Shown piece by piece: positions 24,598 to 35,950 of a DNA stretch of 64,000 nt (positions are counted from its first letter, which is position 1; every line of letters starts with the position of its first letter). Location of the stretch: NCBI RefSeq assembly GCF_954871325.1, contig NC_088777.1:3474509-3538508 (forward strand), given 5' to 3'. The notes beneath the pieces were generated by a model. It was not told where the DNA came from. It was given only the letters and a program-made list of their open reading frames with translations, and did no database searches. Made by a program: the position numbers and the translations under genes. Source of the stretch: Gordionus sp. m RMFG-2023. Its lineage: Eukaryota > Nematomorpha > Gordioida > Chordodea > Parachordodidae.

Positions 24598-27500
24598 GGG
24601 AATCAGCCATTTTGCCTCTAAAGATATGGTGAACATCGAACAATTGGGCGTTGACAAAGACGACAGGGACAACCTCAGAACCACGAAGAATGCTAATAAA
24701 GCAACCGAAAGTGCTGCTACCAGAGATTTGGACAAATTCTTTGACAAGTCTTTTCTCTCTCTCTTGTTTCCTTTCTTCTGTCTATATAAATATTTTTTAT
24801 TATTGATTCTCAATTTAAATTTAATTTCTAAAAAATAAATTAACATTAGATACGGGTTAGACGACGATTACCAAGACGCGGGAGACGACTGGTCTTCTAG
24901 CGGCATAAAAAACGGGAAAAAGGCGGGGAGCCGAATTTTCGATGGTATTAAGCCCTACAGCGAAAGTACTAAAGATGCGGACATGGATAAATATAAGAAA
25001 GGGGACAAAATTATGAATATAAAATTAGTTCACATCGTATAATTTTTTTAAAAAAAAACCAATGACATGTATAATACCTAGACTGACGATTCATTCAAGT
25101 GTACATCAATCAAATCAGCTGGGGACGCCATATTGGTTACAGTAGTCATTATTAAAATTTTAAATAACATCAATCTGGATCATAAAATTAGGATAATATA
25201 TATTTGTTGTTTTAATTTTAAAAAATTAGAAACCAAAATGGCGGGTCCAGCTGATTTGCTTTTAACGACTCTTATACATGCATTTTAATGAATGAATCGC
25301 CAGTCTAGGTATTATTATATGTCATTGAAAAAAAACATACACAATAAGGGAAGGAAAGGAAATAAGAACATTTTTTCCTTAGATTAAATAATATCCAACC
25401 ATGTTAAAAGTGAGGCCACTTAACTCAAAAATATGGCTCATACTTCCGGTTCTATATATTAGACAAGTTTAAAGTGGAACATTAGGAGATGTATAATGAT
25501 ATGAATTTATAAGATACTTTATATAAATCTTATTTGACACGCGATTTATTTCTATCCTTCAGTAAGGATACCAAGGACGAAACCAACGCGGCTAGAACCC
25601 AATTTTCTAACGCCAAATCAATATCCTCCGATCAATATTTCAACAAACATACCAGGGACGAGGTATATAATAATAATAATACGTATATGTTGACACCATT
25701 TTTATTATGAAAACTTAATGTTTCACACTAACAATAATTTCAAATATTGTTGCTAAAACTTATCATTTTTATATAGATATCATACTATATATATATATAT
25801 ATATTTATATTTCATATTGTTTATGAATGACCTATTTTAAGTAGCGATTATCATCTCAAAATTTTATATCCAATTTGACGGAATGACTAATAGATAAATA
25901 AGTAGAAGAAGGGGGGGGGGCTGAGTCATTTGCCAAATCGATAAATGATTCCTTCAAATCTCGATTTTTACTAAATTCGGCGTGCAGATAAAGGTTAATT
26001 TTACGACAAATTAATGCTTCGGACGACCATTTTAAAAATGGATGAAAACTTGGTATGGATTCCTATATAAAAAATTAAAATTGAATGTTCTTAGCTCAAA
26101 TAGAATTGAAGTTGGCGCCAATCTTAGTTTTAATGATCCTCAATTGCCAGATAAATATTCAGTCTGAAGTCACAAATTATATATTATTTTATAGCCCCCT
26201 TCGAATTTCTCATTAAGAAAATACTAAAATCAAAATTAAAAATACCTTTTCGAGAAAGGTCACATCCGAAATCAGGGGGTTGTCACTAGCCTTTACAATC
26301 TCAGGGTCTCAAAATAATTTTTGAAAATGATTTTTAAAACTCTTTTTTAAGCTAACATTATCAAAATTACATTTATTTATAAAAATTTTAAAATTTTGAG
26401 GAGGTTCTTAAAATTATCTAAGCTACCCTTCCCAAATATATTTATTTACCCATATATTTATAGCAAAAAAAAGTTATTAGAACAAGTTTTTAGCTCTAGC
26501 TAATTGAAATTACTTTTCATAAGTAACTTTATAAAATTATTTAAAAATTAAATAATATCACAATTTTGTAAAATTTACTTTAAAAGAAAGGAATTTAAAA
26601 CAATTTTGAATTGAAAAAAAATTTTTTATTTTTATTTTTGATAATAATTTGGAACTTCTAAAAATTCTTTTTATAGGGAAGCGAGTACAACGCCAAGCTA
26701 CGCAATCTGGAAGGCAAATCGGGTATTTCCAGTTCCGATCTTTTCAGCGAAAGTGACGGCTTCAAATCGGGAACTTCCAAAGGTTCTGGCAACCCTCGCA
26801 GGTCTTCATCCAATTTCTCCACGTCCTACAACAACGCTTACGATTACTACTCAACTTATAAGGACATGTTGTCCCCCGAGCTTACCAATATCAAAGACGG
26901 CGTTAAAGATGGGGTCAGCAGAATAACCGGAAGGTTGACCAACATGGCCAGCAGCGTGTTTAGTAATATTCAGGTTAAGCATTACGAGATTTCTTGATAG
27001 AGAGGAAAGAAAAAAAATATCAGAGTGCAAACATGATTTGTAATCGAAAATTGGTTCTTTATTATCATTTTTACTTAAAAATAATATTCTATTTCGCTAA
27101 GAATTGGGGATATTTATAGATATTGGGGAAATGTCTTAAATATTAATAAGTACTCCCTTAGCCTCCACCAATATTATTTATTATCAATATTGGCTTAAAG
27201 ATTTTATATGATAAGAAATAATCCCAATTTTTATTTGAACAGAAATAAAATAATGACCGTCAATTTTCAGCCGAAATATTTTTATCACATTGACAATATT
27301 TTGATCATTCTTGATAACCTACATTTTCTTACTTATAAAATAAAAATAAAAATTGAACCAATTTTTTTTATAGTATTAACTAAATTTTTCAAATTACTCT
27401 ACAAATAATAATGATCAAGGTTCGGTCTTTAACCGGTTATAACTAAGAGGACCCAACCCTTGACTTGTTTATTAAAGAAGATCGTACTCTGTGGGGTTTT

Positions 27501-27657
27501 CTTAGTACATCTTTACTTACGAATCATAAGGTCCTCCTCACTTTCTCACATCATGCCCCTCCGCGTCCTTTAAGTTTCCAAAGACTTCTACGATCATTTC
27601 TAATTATCTCGAACGCAAAACATAATATTTGTTTTTTTAAAGGATCGATATAGCTAA
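24598..27657 (+). CDS. ARFGAP2/3 homologue, C-terminal exons only
   Basis: Exons 24598-24747, 24850-25036, 25567-25662, 26677-26973 and a 15-nt terminal exon 27643-27657. The reading ISHFASKDMVNIEQ resembles the segment of ARFGAP2 just after its basic coatomer-binding stretch. The Glo3 motif repeats are clear: NAKSISSDQYF, then EYNAKLRNLEGKSGISSSDLF, as in human ARFGAP2/3. The C-terminal helix (IKDGVKDGVSRITGRLTNM) is followed by SNIQ, joined across CAG/GTTAAG to a tiny exon coding DRYS and stop, matching the conserved SxQDRYGS tail. The family triggers GTP hydrolysis on Arf1 in COPI vesicle formation at the Golgi. The N-terminal zinc-finger ArfGAP domain is not visible upstream; its exons must lie beyond the lipases, or this copy is truncated. 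The exon 2 donor (ATC/GTATAA) and the first donor (GTCTTT) are less certain than the rest. Confidence 0.87.
25061..25326. mobile_element. 266-bp MITE with long inverted repeats in an ARFGAP intron
   Basis: The left arm AATGACATGTATAATACCTA and an inverted right arm ending TATTATTATATGTCATT pair over about 80 bp each, including CAAATCAGCTGG near the inner edges. It begins 24 bp after an exon end. Related solitary ends lie at about 31765-31787 and 47255-47282. Confidence 0.88.
25790..26676. other. ARFGAP intron; no further exon seen
   Basis: AT-rich with a TA run at about 25789 and a poly-G run at about 25909-25920. Nothing else recognised. Confidence 0.4.
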
Positions 27658-29339
27658 GTCAATGAAGGTCGTCTCGAGGAACATTTATTGCTCTTGAAAT
27701 TCTCAATCTTCGATTACTATGCTGAATATTTAGGATCCCTTAAAAAGAGTTTGATGAAGAGGAAAAACAGAATGATAATAATTTTATATTTGTATTTTGT
27801 CTTATTTATTCCTCGCATTATTTTGTAATTGATTATTATTTTTTGTTATATCATTTCATTTTAAAACCTTATATATATATATATTTTTTTCCTTTTTTTT
27901 ATACTCAATTAATATATAGTAGCTGCATCTACCCAGGTAAAGTTTTAAAAAGAATTGTATCGAGATTACTGAAAGATGCTAATTGTGTACTAATTTAATT
28001 AGGTTTCAGAAATGGTATCAAAAAATATGTTTTTCAAATATAATTTTTATAATCCCCGCCTTAATTAAATTTATTTACCCGTCTTATATTATTTATAAAA
28101 ATATGATGAATATTTCATAAAAAAACATTTTTAAAAACATTATTGGTGATTATGTTTAGGTTTGGGTATTCAATCATAAACAAAATAAATATCGGCCATT
28201 TTTATTTTGTGTGTATGTGTGAATTAAAAAATTGGAAATTTTTTAATAATATTTAAAAATAATTTTTCTTGGTGTCTAAAATTATTAGGCTCTTCGCGCC
28301 AATCATTAATATTTTTAAGGTAACAGTTTGCAATGGATTAGTTTGTATTATATATTTTTTTTATCTGAGATCCCTATCAAAAAAATAGTTGTTCAGTTCC
28401 AGGTTCGGGCAAGTCAGACAATATATTATACGATGAAAATGGTTATGCCTAACAATAATTTATTTATATAATCAGCACTGTGCTACTAAACATTTAACAA
28501 ATGGCTCGCTAAATCATTCTTCAAATTTTAATTAATTTTATAGCCCCAATTTATTTTTATTAAAGGACTTTATAGCTATATTTTTATGTTAAAAAAAATA
28601 AATTCCCAACTTTTAAATAGTTTTTTCAACGCATGTGTCTATGGCTGATTATTTAACCAAGATATTGCAAAAGAAGAGGTTTACCATTTTAATAAAGGTT
28701 AATAGTAACGTCATTAAAATTGCAACATGCTTCACTGTTAGTTAATTTCTAACTTTTTTGACCATTTCATTCATCAAGTTATGTTCTCTTTCATTTTCTG
28801 CATTGTGAATACATATTTTATTTACGATTTTTATTCGCTTTCTCAATGTTCTTAGGAATGGCGCCAGATTATAATTATCCAATTTCTAAATTCTAATTGA
28901 ATTGATTTTTAAAATTCTCGATATAAATATGGTAATTTTTATTCTCCTCAGCTGATTAGAGTACATTATCAAGTAGCCACGATCTAGTTATAATTTTAAA
29001 AAAAAACTTAATGTTCATAATTTTTAGTTTTATTTATATCACCTAATTAAATGGTTGATGTCTAAAGCCCAGATTTCATATACTCCTTTATCCTTGCAAT
29101 TAATTTGACTCAAAGTAAAAGGGAAACTATTATATTTCTCATTGATATGGAATGCATTTAAATGCCTGACTTTCAATTCTGATTGAAACCTATTCATACA
29201 TACTAAAATTATCTTAAATCTCCTTTATTTATCTCTGAATCAATTTATTAGTGACCGATAAACAATAATTTATTAGTAGCTATTTTAAATAAATGTCTTA
29301 TTAGATTTATAAAAGCAATAATTTTCTTAATGTTTATTC
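27658..29339. other. 3' flank of ARFGAP; no gene seen
   Basis: AT-rich with TA and T runs. Several AATAAA-like words could serve the ARFGAP transcript. No exon, RNA gene or element end was recognised. Confidence 0.4.
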
Positions 29340-29650
29340 TTTCTAGGCTGAGAATGATTTAATAAAGAGAGTGGATGCTAGCAGCCAGTGGTCATCCCCT
29401 ATACTATCTTTTCATTAGTTTATTCTAGTAAGGACAGCGTTTGGATATTTAAACCACTTCTATAGATCCTGACATATCTCAGGTCCTTATTTGAAGCAGA
29501 TGCTACCATCCTCTGTCACCCAACCTCTAACATACATAATGACAAGGATGCCTTGATCGTCAGTTTCGCTGAATGCCTCACTTCTAACAGGCTTGAGGGA
29601 AATCCGATTAACATTATTAAATGCAAACTAGGCTATGAATGGTCAGAGTC
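29340..29650 (+). mobile_element. Fossil of a Ty3/Gypsy-type LTR element (pol fragment)
   Basis: Two short readings resemble pieces of Ty3/Gypsy pol: the start of the RT domain (about 29345-29420) and the segment joining RT to RNase H (about 29490-29600). The element is an old, heavily broken relic with many breaks. No LTRs, gag or integrase were recognised, and its ends are unknown. The assignment rests on resemblance by eye. Confidence 0.4.
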
Positions 29651-29779
29651 ATATTATTATTAAAAAACCCGCTTTAATAGATAAAAATATTTTAAAAAAT
29701 TCATATAAAAGAAATCTACAAACCAATTGGCCTATTCTTTACAAAGCATATTTTATCTCTAATTGGACTTTGATATCTT

Positions 29780-30080
29780 CTTATGGCTATAAATACATAG
29801 AGTAACCTAGATACTGTATATTTTGATATTTCTATATTATATCACTCTTTAATCATTTCAAATAACTTTTTTAAGGGAGAAGATGAAAAAAGGAGGAAAA
29901 ATAAAAAATAGAGAATTGAATAAATGACTGGGTAAATAAAGAAAGTATTTTTAAAAAGATAAAAAAAAATAAAAGAATATTTACAAATGAGAAGTAGGAA
30001 AAAAATGATAAAAATATATTAAAAATGACTTATAGTAGAGTTAGTAAAAAATTAGAAATTAAATAAAGAAAAAAAATTTA
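29780..30080. repeat. Diverged relative of the 9.7-10.3 kb A-rich repeat
   Basis: The words GAGTAACCTAGATACTGTAT and GGGAGAAGATGAAAAAAGG have counterparts at about 9740-9840, followed in both places by A-rich GAGAATTGAATAAATGAC-like sequence. Only one unit is present here, so the 165-bp tandem repeat probably grew from such a unit. Confidence 0.6.
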
Positions 30081-31369
30081 AAATACAAATATTTAAGAAC
30101 ATGGATATTTTACTGACCATAAAAAATATTAATTTTTTTCTACGACAAAGATGGTCATAGCTATCCCCAAGGCAAATCACATTCTTCAAACCTAGCTTAG
30201 TTCCAAGGAGATTTCCTAGATGTACTTTTCTACCTTATTTTCTTATCCGTTTCCTATTATACTTTAATTTTTATTTTTTTCAAAATAATGCTGGCATTTC
30301 TTTTAGTAAAAATTTTTATACGTTGATAATAAATACATTAGCTATTTCTGAGAATAGATAAAAAAAATAAAAAACTTTTAATTTAAAAAATACAATTTAT
30401 CAAAAAAAAAATGTAAGCAAATATTGCAACTGGGAAAACCCTATTATAGGGAGCGCCCTATAGAAAATAACCATAATGCCCTTTAAAGGGACAATGCATG
30501 TAGTTACTTACAATCCCTGAGATTGTCGTATTTCTCAAATTTCATCTCTTGCTATTGAAATTATAGATAAATTGCCCAGAGAGTGTTCAATTATTAGAGT
30601 TATTGCTATATTTTTTATTAATTAAATAGGTAGGGATTTTTTTTTTGTAAAAAATTAAATTTTTTTCCATGAAAAATAAATGTGCTTCAATAAACGAAAA
30701 ATTGTTTTCGTAAATGTGAAAAGGGTTAAAGTAGTAAAGGTAAAAGGAGTAGAGAGAGGGGTAATAAGATGCTACCAAAGCGAATTTCTGTTTACATCTA
30801 TAACAAAATATCCTCATTTTATATTATTAAATAAAATTTTTTCTTAAAACTTAAAAATTATATATTAATTAAGGAATTTTTTTTGGAAAATAAATTTTTA
30901 TCCGATAAAAAGGTAAAAAAAATTTATATTACATTTATATAATATATTCAAAATTTAATATTTCTTTTAAATATAATGTTGGAAAGTCAATGTATATGTT
31001 CGCAGTGGATTTCGTTATAAATGCTGATCAAATTTTTTCTTTATTTCTAATCATAATTGAAATTTAAGAATTATCAATCTTTATTTAGAAATTGAATAAT
31101 AAACTCGCTAGTGTCTTAAATACTATTGAATTGGTTCGAAATTTTTTAAAAATGAAAAAAAATTATTGATTAATAATAATATAATAAAAATGATATTGTT
31201 TGAAAAATATTTCTATACTCATTTTCAATGTAATCTTCATAACCAAATTATTATTCCTCTATACTCCTATAAGTGACTGGATAAATTTGTCATATCATTT
31301 TTACAAACATTCAAAAATTACATTAAGCAATTATAAAATTATAATAAAATAGGCATTTACACAAAGAAT
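30081..31369. other. No gene seen; upstream flank of the micro-exon gene
   Basis: AT-rich. About 30440-30500 has short palindromic words (CCTATTATAGGG, GCGCCCTATAG). A TATAAAATTATAATA stretch lies about 25-40 bp before the start codon at 31370 and could be the promoter TATA element; this is only an inference. Confidence 0.35.
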
Positions 31370-32879
31370 ATGAATATTAACAAATTATATGGGATGTTAA
31401 TTGTCGCGATTTGTATCTGGCTTGCCGTTATCGTTCAATCGAGTATACTAATATTAATCAACAAATAGATGAATGAAATATTTTCCAAATCTATTATTAT
31501 AATATTGTGTTAAATTTTTAAGCTATAAAATTTATTTTATCAATTTGTATCTAGACAAGGTGAATAATAAAAGGACTGATACTAGTTCAAGTAAGTTATT
31601 TATATTTTTTATTATGAGAAACTAATTCATACTATCAGAGGTGATAAATCTAGAATTTTTCATTATTTTTATAAAATATGGTAATGTAGTTTATATTTAA
31701 TTCACTTAATATAAATAAAATAATTAAAAAATATTTGTAAAGATTTTTCGATATATTATTGGCCTAGGTGTTATTATATGTCATTGGTAAAATTAATATA
31801 ATTTAAGAGAATTACCTATTATACATATTTTGAATATTATATATTGGATGAATAATTGTATTATTTATAAAGGAAAACAAGCAACTACGATTAAAAAAAC
31901 TAATAGGCTTTCAACAAGTAAATTTATATTTTATCTTATTTAATTAGATATAATAATTTAAGCTTGAAATTTTTTTTTTTAACTATTAAATATTTTTAAT
32001 ATTATTATATTATATTTCTAGATAATTTTTATTTATAAAATTAAGGCAAATACCCCGAATATAAAATCAGATAGTCTTTCAAGTAGAATCTTAATTTATA
32101 TATATATATTAGTAAAATAATTTAAGCTAAAAAATTTATAGTAATTGTAACAGTTACAAATTTTTGAAATAAAAATAATTCATAATTAATTAAACAGCAA
32201 TAGCTTCTACGAAAGGAACTCCTTCAAGTAATAATGTTAATATTTCTTAAATTTAATATAATTTAAGAGAATTACTTGTTTAAAATATTTTTAATATAAT
32301 ATATTGGATCTTGAATAATTGTTTTATTTATAAAGGAAAACAATCCAAAGCTACGAAGAAAACAACTAATAGACGTTCTACAAGTAAATTTATATTTTAT
32401 ATTATTTAATTAGATATAATAATTTAAGCTTTAAATTCTTTTTAACTATTAAATATTTTTAATATTATTATATTATATTTATCTAGATAATTTTTATTTA
32501 TAAAATTAAGGCAAAATCCCCGAATATAAAATCAGATAGTCTTTCAAGTAGAATCTTATTTATATATATATATTAGTAAAATAATTTAAGCTAAAAAATT
32601 TATAGTAATTGTAACAGTTACAAATTTTTGAAATAAAAATAATTCATAATTAATTAAACAGCAATAGCTTCTACGAAAGGAACTCCTTCAAGTAATAATG
32701 TTAATATTTCTTAAATTTAATATAATTTAAGAGAATTACTTGTTTAAAATATTTTTAATATAATATATTGGATCTTGAATAATTGTTTTATTTATAAAGG
32801 AAAACAAGCCAAAGCTACGAATAAAACAACTAATAGACGTTCAACAAGTAAATTAAAATCTAACAACAAACGCTTTTAA
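31370..32879 (+). CDS. Micro-exon gene for a small secreted Lys/Thr/Ser-rich protein
   Basis: Exon 1 (31370-31442) codes MNINKLYGMLIVAICIWL and a short hydrophobic continuation, a clear signal peptide, and ends in phase 1 at A/GTATAC. Six further exons follow: 31555-31590 (36 nt), 31873-31917 (45), 32198-32227 (30), 32336-32383 (48), 32662-32691 (30) and 32800-32879 (80, terminal, TAA). Every internal exon starts after AG and ends before GT in phase 1, so any can be skipped in frame. Joined, they give 113 residues. Repeated peptides are TIASTKGTPS (twice) and KQ(A/S)KAT-KTTNRRST (three forms). The stop overlaps an AATAAA signal. Two 37-nt exon-like units (32046-32082, 32511-32547) break the frame and are left out of the model. 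The architecture matches the micro-exon genes known from schistosomes, whose products are secreted and variable. The function is unknown. Confidence 0.78.
32046..32082 (+). other. 37-nt exon-like unit that breaks frame (first copy)
   Basis: Preceded by AATTAAG and followed by CAA/GTAGAA, like its neighbours, but its length is 3n+1. Entered in phase 1 it reads into TAG. A length of 36 would read K-S-P-N-I-K-S-D-S-L-S, in the style of the other exons. The same length occurs in the second copy at 32511-32547, so the change predates the tandem duplication. Confidence 0.55.
32511..32547 (+). other. 37-nt exon-like unit that breaks frame (second copy)
   Basis: Duplicate of the unit at 32046 with the same splice-site setting and the same 3n+1 length; two bases differ (AAATACC versus AAAATCC). 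Inclusion would truncate the protein. Confidence 0.55.
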
Positions 32880-32883
32880 TAAA
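32878..32883 (+). promoter_or_regulatory. AATAAA polyadenylation signal of the micro-exon gene
   Basis: The hexamer overlaps the stop codon: CGC TTT TAA followed directly by TAAAATAAC. This fits the terminal exon reading through the donor position used by its sister exons. A 3' UTR starting inside the signal would be very short, so cleavage should fall within about 30 bp. Confidence 0.55.
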
Positions 32884-33486
32884 ATAACTCCAAATAATCA
32901 TTTTAATTATATTTTTTACAATTAATATAATTTAAGCGCTAACATTTATTGAAACTATTATACATATTTTTGATATGAAATATATAATGAATAATTGTTA
33001 TTTATAAAAAAAACAAGCCCAAACTTCGAGTACTGTAACTAATAAGCTTTCAAAAATTAATTATATTATATATATCCTAAAAAAAACATTGTTAAATTTA
33101 AACATTTTTTTGTGTGTTCTATCTAAGGAATAAGAATTCCCTAGGTTAAAATGTTTGTAATTAGTATGCGTAAAAGGAGGCTTAATTTGTATATTGAAGA
33201 ATGTAATTGTTATATTATATATCTTGGCTTTTGATGAAATTGAGACTATGTCTTTTAGCATTTACTAAGAAGTTGCAGTTCATGAAATGATGTGACGTAA
33301 CTAAATCGGTCACTCTTTGTTTAAGTGATTCTGCGATTATTTACTCAGCAAGACATCTAACCACTCGAGGCTCCGATTTTATCTTCGCTTTGAAATAGTT
33401 GAATGTCTTCAATAGATGAAGAGGAAGATAAATTGTAAAAGTTTATGATGTGGGTCACTATTGTCAGAAAAGGTGTATCAAGCATA
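32884..33486. other. Spacer between the micro-exon gene and copy 2
   Basis: It contains the decayed KQ-type exon (about 33010-33056) and then unique AT-rich sequence. No intact gene seen. The left breakpoint of copy 2 cannot be placed exactly because copy 1 is cut by the window edge. Confidence 0.4.
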
Positions 33487-34506
33487 AATTTTCTTACCTC
33501 ATTATGAGAACTGATATAGTAAGTTATCGATGGGAGATATGAAACTAGATATCAGTGAATTATTTATTAAACGGGAAAACAGGAAAGGGACAGGGTATGG
33601 AGGGATATTAAGTAGATACCCCCATTTTTCCTGGTAATTGAGCTAATTTATTGTTAAAAATTAATTTTAAAAAATTTTTTCCAGAAAATATTTAAAAAGT
33701 TTGTCAAATCTGAAATTTTTAAAATGAAATACGAAGAAGATCAGAATTTATATTTTTGGGATATATAGGCATTTGCGAATTATATAAAGGTAAGGTCTAG
33801 TGAGCTGATGAAATATTAATTTTTTAATATTTATCATGATCCTAGCCAGACGACAAATTTATTTTATTGTTTAAATTAATTTTACATTTTCTCATCAGTA
33901 ATATTTGGACCTTTTGTTATAGATTTTCAAAAAAAAATTTTATTTATAATAAAGGGAATATTTTAATTAGTGGCGATTTTATTATCATTTTATCATTTAC
34001 ACAAATTAGTATAGTTAGCATCAGTCATTGATCGAAGAAGCATTTGATCTGACCAAATAAGTGGCAAATGCTCAAAAATCATTATGTTTGTATATTGATA
34101 TTATTAACTAATATGTAATTGAAACATTTTTAACAATCTAATTATGTTACAATTTATTAATAACATATCTGTATTATCAAGGCATATAATTAATTATAAT
34201 ATTTTATTAAAATATAAGAGTTTCATAAAATATATTAGAATTCATTTTTAAATATAAAAACAATAATTTTCTCATGATTAATTTGATTGGATCTTAATAT
34301 TAATAAATATAACAATTTTGCTAATGCATGGTTTGTGATATTAATTTGTATTATATTGACAAATATCAAAACAAGATAGACACATCGTAAATAAAATGTG
34401 TGAAGAAAATATAAATATGCAAGAAAGCTCTGATGGAATTTGTTGAAGAATTTGAATATTTGATATAGAGAAATTGCCAATAATATATAATATGAAGAAT
34501 TTTGGA

Positions 34507-35950
34507 CGAGGAGATGATGGAATACATCTCCTCACAAATCTATACAATAAGATACTTGGAAATGAAGAGGTTCCCCAAAAATGGAGGCAGAGCTATCTAG
34601 TTCCTATCTTCAAAAATAAAGGGGATCCACATAATTGTCAAAATTACAGGGGCATAAAACTAATGTCACACTGTCTAAAACTATACGAAAAAATAATAGA
34701 AAAAAAGATTAAGAGATATAATCGAAATAGGAGAGACTCAGTTTGGCTTTATGCCTGGAAGATCAACACCCGATGCTATCCACGCAATTAGGCAAATGAG
34801 TGAAAAATACAGGGAAAAGAATAAAAAGCTACACATGGTCTTTCTCGATCTAGAAAAGGCCTTTGATAGAATCCCAAGAAAACTTATCTGGTGGCGCTAC
34901 GCCACAAAAATGTTCCCGAAAAATATATAAGAATAATACAGGATAGATATGTATATGGGCCATACAACAATGATCTGTAGCACAACAGGTACTTCAGCAG
35001 GCTTCACAATAGCCGAAGGAGTTCATCAAGGGTCGGCTCTCAGCCCACTTCTCTTCATTACAGTAATAGATGTATTAGCACAGTCTATACCTCAAACAGT
35101 CCCGTGGAATATGATATTTGCAGATGATATTGTGATACTTGCCGAATCTAAGGATGAAATGAAAGAAAGACTAGTGAGTTGGATAAATATCCTAGAAACG
35201 CACGGATTAAAAGTAAATAGAGAAAAGACGGAGTATATGGTGATAGGAGGAGATGAAACAGAGAGTATTGATATAAATGAATGGCAGATATCGGCAATTA
35301 AAAGCTGCAAATATTTGGGCTCCAATATACAAACAAACGGCACAATAGAAAAAGAGATAAAGAGTAAGATTAATCAAGGGTGGCTAAAGTGAAGATCTTT
35401 ATCTGGAGTGCTATTTGATAAAAGAATCCCATACAAATTAAAGGGAAAAATATACAGTTCCATAATACAACCAACTATTCTATATAGTTCGGGAACATGG
35501 CCAACCAAAGAATCAGACGAGAGAAGTCTACAAACCATGGAGATGAGAATGCTGAGGATGATTCCTGGGGTAACAAGAAAGGATAAAGTGAGCAGTACAA
35601 GAATACTCAGTAGTTTAAAGGTAGTGCCCATTAAGACTAAGTTAATGGTAAACAGACTTAGGTGGTATGGGCACACAATGAGAAGGCCTATGAACTACAT
35701 AGGAAATAAAGTTAAGAGTTTGGAAGTGATTGGCAAACGTAAAAGAGGAAGGCCAAAACTTCAATGGGGCCATAAAGTTAGAGCCAATATAAAGAAGTAT
35801 AAATTAGATAAAAGAGATTATATTAATAACATAAAGTGGAGAGAGATGTTGAAGGAGCTTACCACCAGAAAAGGTGAAAGCTAAAGAGAGAAAAAAAAAG
35901 ATCAAACACTGAAATACCCCCGGATAAAAAATACATCGGACAAAAATAGT
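34507..35950 (+). mobile_element. 5'-truncated RTE-type LINE
   Basis: RT motifs run in order: VPIFKNKGDPHNCQNYRGIK, QFGFMPGRSTPDAIHAIRQM, HMVFLDLEKAFDRIPRKLIW, VHQGSALSPLLF, the catalytic FADDIVILAE, KVNREKTEYM, then CKYLGSNIQ and the C-terminal stretch MRMLRMIPGVTRKDK, LRWYGHTMRRP and KRKRGRPKLQWG. This set is typical of RTE-clade elements. The endonuclease end is missing. The frame is broken by a shift near 34730, a stop near 34927 and a TGA at 35390-35392 where a Trp codon (GWLKWRS) is expected, so it cannot move itself. It sits in copy 2 only and therefore postdates the duplication, or was lost cleanly from copy 1. Confidence 0.93.

Larger units (their letters stand above)
31871..32850. 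repeat. 465-bp tandem duplication carrying three micro-exons
   Basis: The unit starting near 31871 recurs near 32333 with very high identity over about 465 bp, and a third copy begins near 32797 but departs after about 50 bp. Each full unit carries a KQ-type exon, a 37-nt exon-like unit and a 30-nt exon, with their introns. A decayed KQ-type exon without acceptor is recognisable at about 33010-33056. Confidence 0.92.

Noticed and set aside
24586-24846. Minus-strand frame opposite the first ARFGAP exon
   Set aside because: It is the complement of a well-supported exon and has no motifs of its own.
26974-26997. ARFGAP stop at VKHYEIS
   Set aside because: A CAG/GTTAAG donor just before it and a downstream exon coding the conserved DRYS tail fit the family better.
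31555-32879. CRISPR-like array
   Set aside because: The spaced short similar units are exons with splice sites and phase, the spacing is irregular, and the surroundings are eukaryotic.
34341-34547. Minus-strand open frames at the LINE edge
   Set aside because: They are shadows of the RT frame and of the non-coding duplicated block, without motif support.
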